Origin: Saccharibacillus brassicae
GTDB lineage: Bacteria; Bacillota; Bacilli; Paenibacillales; Paenibacillaceae
Reading direction: 5' to 3'
Assembly (NCBI RefSeq): GCF_006542275.1
Contig: NZ_CP041217.1
Span: 4,962,501-5,026,500 of the forward strand
DNA length: 64,000 bases
The notes beneath the pieces are model-generated. The model did not search any database. It was not told where the DNA came from and saw only the letters and a list, made by a program, of their open reading frames with translations. Both the position numbers and the translations under genes were made by a program. Shown here piece after piece: positions 61,366-64,000 of this stretch (its first letter is position 1; every line of letters starts with the position of its first letter).

Positions 61366-62958
61366 ATGAAATACAGTCAATGGGCAGCACCGGAGAGATA
61401 CAACCTGACCTCCGAGATGGAGCATTACGCTCCCGATAAAATCGCGCTCAAATGGCTCGGCGAAGCCGGCGAGCAGGCGGAGATCACATACGGCGACCTG
61501 CTGAAGCAGGCCAACCGGCTCGCGGGCGGGCTGTCGAAGCTTGGTCTGCAAAAAGGCGACAAAGTGCTGGTGACGGTGCCGCGGCGCATCGTGGCGTACG
61601 TCATCTACATGGCCTGCCTGAAGCTCGGGCTGGTCATCATTCCGTCGTCGGAAATGCTGCGGTCCAAAGACCTGTCGTACCGCCTGCTTCATTCCGAAGC
61701 GCGCGCCGTCATCTCCTGGCCGTCGGTGACGGCCGAAGTGGACCGGATCGAAGAAGCGCTGCCGGCGCTCGACCATCGCATTCTCGTGACCGAAGCCGGC
61801 GATTCCGCCGAAGCGGACGGCTGGCTGAACCTGAACGCGCTGATGCAGAATCAGCCGGATACGTTCGAAGCGGCGGACACGTCCCGCGACGATATGGCGA
61901 TTCTCGCCTACACGTCCGGCACGACGGGCAACCCCAAAGGCGTCGTGCATACGCACGGCTGGGCGTACGCGCATCTGCGCATCACGTCTTCCTGGCTCGA
62001 TATTCGCGAGGAAGACACCGTCTGGGCGACGGCGGCGCCGGGCTGGCAGAAATGGATCTGGAGCCCGTTCCTGTCGGTGCTCGGCAGCGGCGCGACCGGC
62101 TTCGTCTACAGCGGCGCGTTCGAGCCGAAGCGTTATCTGCATCTGCTGCAGGATTACAAGATCGGCGTGCTCTGCTGCACGCCGACGGAATACCGCCTGA
62201 TGGTCAAATCGCACGGCTTGAGCGAATACGACCTGACGGCGCTGCGCAGCGCGGTCTCGGCGGGCGAGCCGCTGAACCAGGAAGTCATTCATGCGTTCCA
62301 GCAGCATCATGACCTGACGATCCGCGACGGTTACGGCCAGACCGAGAGCACGCTGCTGATCGGCAACCTGGTCGGTTCGCCGGTGCGCCTCGGCGCCATG
62401 GGCAAGTCGATGGCGGACGGCCTGGCACTCGTCGTCGACGACGAAGGCGTGCCGGTGCCGCCGGGCGAAGTCGGCAATATCGCCGTGCACAGCGAACTGC
62501 CGGCGCTGTTCCGCGAATATTTCAAAGATCCCGAACGCAAAGGGCAGTCGATGCGCGGCGAATATTTCATTACCGGCGACCGCGCCAGCCTGGATGAAGA
62601 AGGCTACTTCTGGTTCGAAGGCCGCGGCGACGATATCATCATCAGCTCCGGCTATACGATCGGGCCGTTCGAAGTCGAAGAAGCGCTCATGAAGCATCCG
62701 GCCGTCAAGGAATGCGCGGCGGTCGCAAGTCCGGACGAGATCCGCGGCAGCATCGTCAAAGCGTTCGTCGTGCTGCGCGACGACGTCGAAGGGACGCACG
62801 AACTGGTCAAGGAACTGCAGGCGCGCGTCAAGGAATGGACCGCTCCGTACAAGTATCCGCGCAAGATCGAGTTCGTGACCGATCTGCCGAAGACCGCTTC
62901 CGGCAAGATCCGCCGCATCGAACTGCGCGAGCAGGAGAAGCGCTGCGTCTCCAAGTAA
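61366..62958 (+). CDS. Acyl-CoA synthetase (AMP-forming), MACS type
   Basis: A 530-aa member of the ANL superfamily activating a carboxylate with ATP to an acyl-AMP, then to acyl-CoA. Motif A3 is LAYTSGTTGNPKGVVHTHG, motif A5 DGYGQTEST, motif A8 near DDIIISSGYTIGPFEVE, and the catalytic Lys lies in PKTASGKIRR near the end. Together these fit medium-chain acyl-CoA or acetyl-CoA synthetases. ATG 61366 is used with AAGGAGAAA about ten bases upstream; the frame extends to 61294. Exact acid unknown. Confidence 0.88.
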   Translation: MKYSQWAAPERYNLTSEMEHYAPDKIALKWLGEAGEQAEITYGDLLKQANRLAGGLSKLGLQKGDKVLVTVPRRIVAYVIYMACLKLGLVIIPSSEMLRSKDLSYRLLHSEARAVISWPSVTAEVDRIEEALPALDHRILVTEAGDSAEADGWLNLNALMQNQPDTFEAADTSRDDMAILAYTSGTTGNPKGVVHTHGWAYAHLRITSSWLDIREEDTVWATAAPGWQKWIWSPFLSVLGSGATGFVYSGAFEPKRYLHLLQDYKIGVLCCTPTEYRLMVKSHGLSEYDLTALRSAVSAGEPLNQEVIHAFQQHHDLTIRDGYGQTESTLLIGNLVGSPVRLGAMGKSMADGLALVVDDEGVPVPPGEVGNIAVHSELPALFREYFKDPERKGQSMRGEYFITGDRASLDEEGYFWFEGRGDDIIISSGYTIGPFEVEEALMKHPAVKECAAVASPDEIRGSIVKAFVVLRDDVEGTHELVKELQARVKEWTAPYKYPRKIEFVTDLPKTASGKIRRIELREQEKRCVSK

Positions 62959-63071
62959 GCGTCAAATAATCGTCAAATAAGCGTCCGCAGCCCGGTCCCG
63001 GGCAGGCGCCGCTTGTCTATATGATCGTTTCGTATCGTTCTTACCGATTCGTATGAATCCATAGCCTATCA

Positions 63072-63115
63072 AAAAGCCGATCCCGCTTTGTCTGTCGACA
63101 GCGGGATCGGCTTTT
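63072..63115. terminator. Bidirectional terminator
   Basis: Perfect 16-bp stem AAAAGCCGATCCCGCT / AGCGGGATCGGCTTTT between the convergent synthetase and MpsC genes. Confidence 0.94.
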
Positions 63116-63157
63116 GAGTGTTCGGCGGGTCGGTCCGCCCAAGACCTGCCCGGCGGA

Positions 63158-63847
63158 TCAGTCTTCGAATACGTACACGAGCAGGCTTTTGTTAAGTTCG
63201 AACGACCAGTCGACGTAGAAGTCTTTGATTTTGCGCTTCAGTATCTTCTCGATACGGGGCGCTTCCAGATCAATGACTTCTTTTTCCAGATTCCGCTTAA
63301 CCTTTCTCAGAATCTCGCTGGCGCCCTGGTCGACGAACGCTTTTTCGATTTTGATCAGGATGCCTTCCCGAACGATGACGAGAATATGGTCGGCCGCCCA
63401 ATAGGAGTAGGTCTCGTCCGGCATTTTCTGGATCTCGTACGTGACTTTGCCGATGATCTCGTGCACCTCGCTTTTGCCCGAATAATAATCTTCCTGCTCG
63501 TGATAGGCCTGTTCTTCAGGAAGGCCGACGAGCATGCCGGAGAGATCGCGGTCCGACCAGTCGTAATAGAAAGTGCCGATCCGAAAACCGGTCGCGGTCC
63601 CGATCGTACCGGCAAGTTCGGGCAAAATATGTTCAACCATCAGTTCCTGCACGGAACGAAGCGCGTCGGGGTCCTGCAGCCGGATCAGGTTCTGCATCTC
63701 GTCGCCCATGAAACCTTCCAGATGGACGATCAAGGAACGCTCGTCTACGTAAACGTCCATGCGACCCGGGGCTTGATTGAAACGCTGCGCAAGCAGCTCG
63801 TCGAGCAGGGTTTTGATTTTGGATTTTGCTACGTGTTTTTCAGGCAT
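63158..63847 (-). CDS. DUF2294/MpsC-family protein, two tandem domains
   Basis: A 229-aa protein with two copies of the DUF2294 domain, seen as VYVDERSLIVHLEGFM / FRIGTFYYDWSDRDLSGMLVG in the first half and ADHILVIVREGIL / IKDFYVDWSFELNKSLLVYV in the second. A linker with Glu and Tyr residues joins them. MpsC-like proteins are tied to sodium/membrane-potential systems in some reports; a role here is unproven. No signal or TM segment. Start ATG is preceded by AGGGAGTGACC. The remaining 150 bp to the window end hold no gene. Confidence 0.8.
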   Translation of the reverse strand: MPEKHVAKSKIKTLLDELLAQRFNQAPGRMDVYVDERSLIVHLEGFMGDEMQNLIRLQDPDALRSVQELMVEHILPELAGTIGTATGFRIGTFYYDWSDRDLSGMLVGLPEEQAYHEQEDYYSGKSEVHEIIGKVTYEIQKMPDETYSYWAADHILVIVREGILIKIEKAFVDQGASEILRKVKRNLEKEVIDLEAPRIEKILKRKIKDFYVDWSFELNKSLLVYVFED

Positions 63848-64000
63848 GCGGTCACTCCCTGTCTCAAATATCTGGGCTCGCCCAATCGCTACAAAAGGGA
63901 CTTAACCGGGGATTTAATGCTTGACTCAGAAGACGAATCGCGCAGCACCCGGACGGGCCTGCCCCGATCGACGTTCGCATGGTCGCAAAATGTTTTTTTT

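Noticed and set aside
63848-64000. Possible gene start at the window edge
   Set aside because: No frame with a ribosome site or motif; the sequence runs into a T-rich end.

Overview
The window reads as chromosome from a moderately GC-rich Gram-positive of the Paenibacillaceae; Saccharibacillus or a close Paenibacillus relative is my guess. The reasons are strong AGGAGG-type ribosome binding sites, lipoprotein signal peptides, a RelP/YwaC-type alarmone synthetase, a TmrB homologue, an LplB/LplC-type sugar ABC importer, YesN/AraC-type regulators and a Paenibacillus-like mix of small accessory genes. No rRNA, tRNA, CRISPR array, transposase or prophage gene was seen.

Region by region. 1-7.6 kb: the 3' end of a zinc alcohol/butanediol dehydrogenase, a small alarmone synthetase, a TPR-GGDEF diguanylate cyclase, and an OmpR-type two-component system with a beta-propeller lipoprotein behind it. 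A 13-bp degenerate tandem repeat array lies upstream of the two-component genes. 7.7-8.9 kb: an AT-rich two-gene cassette of unknown function. 8.9-25.1 kb: a carbohydrate-utilisation locus, visibly lower in GC than its flanks over most of its length. It holds three AraC-type regulators (one interrupted by an in-frame TAA), a GH31 enzyme, a two-permease plus lipoprotein importer without its own ATPase, a secreted GH141-like beta-helix enzyme behind a perfect cre site, and a large GH2 enzyme. The enzyme set would fit debranching of fucosylated xyloglucan, but that is inference.

25.3-46.6 kb: an accessory region of mostly single, independently expressed genes. It contains a divergent hydrolase/TetR pair with two matching operators, several DUF proteins, four intact P-loop kinase-like proteins plus a decayed fifth, a TmrB homologue, ArsR and aldo/keto reductase, a phosphatase-like gene whose natural start reads ATC, a nitronate monooxygenase, methyltransferase, GNAT, GrpB/HAD, an APH-like kinase, a TetR/esterase pair and a PD-(D/E)XK-like protein. 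Gene fragments and short repeats cluster between 33.0 and 36.1 kb.

46.8-64 kb: a NAGPA-domain protein with a GT2-GtrA glycosyltransferase (envelope glycan), a lipoprotein, a methyltransferase, a heparinase II/III-type lyase, a divergent Hfq, a flavin disulfide oxidoreductase, then a mannoside operon (DeoR regulator; fused mannose-6-phosphate isomerase; ROK kinase; GH38 alpha-mannosidase) with matching operator repeats before both the regulator and the operon. A small unknown gene, an acyl-CoA synthetase and an MpsC/DUF2294 tandem protein end the window.

Functions rest on motif recognition by eye. No alignment or database search was run.
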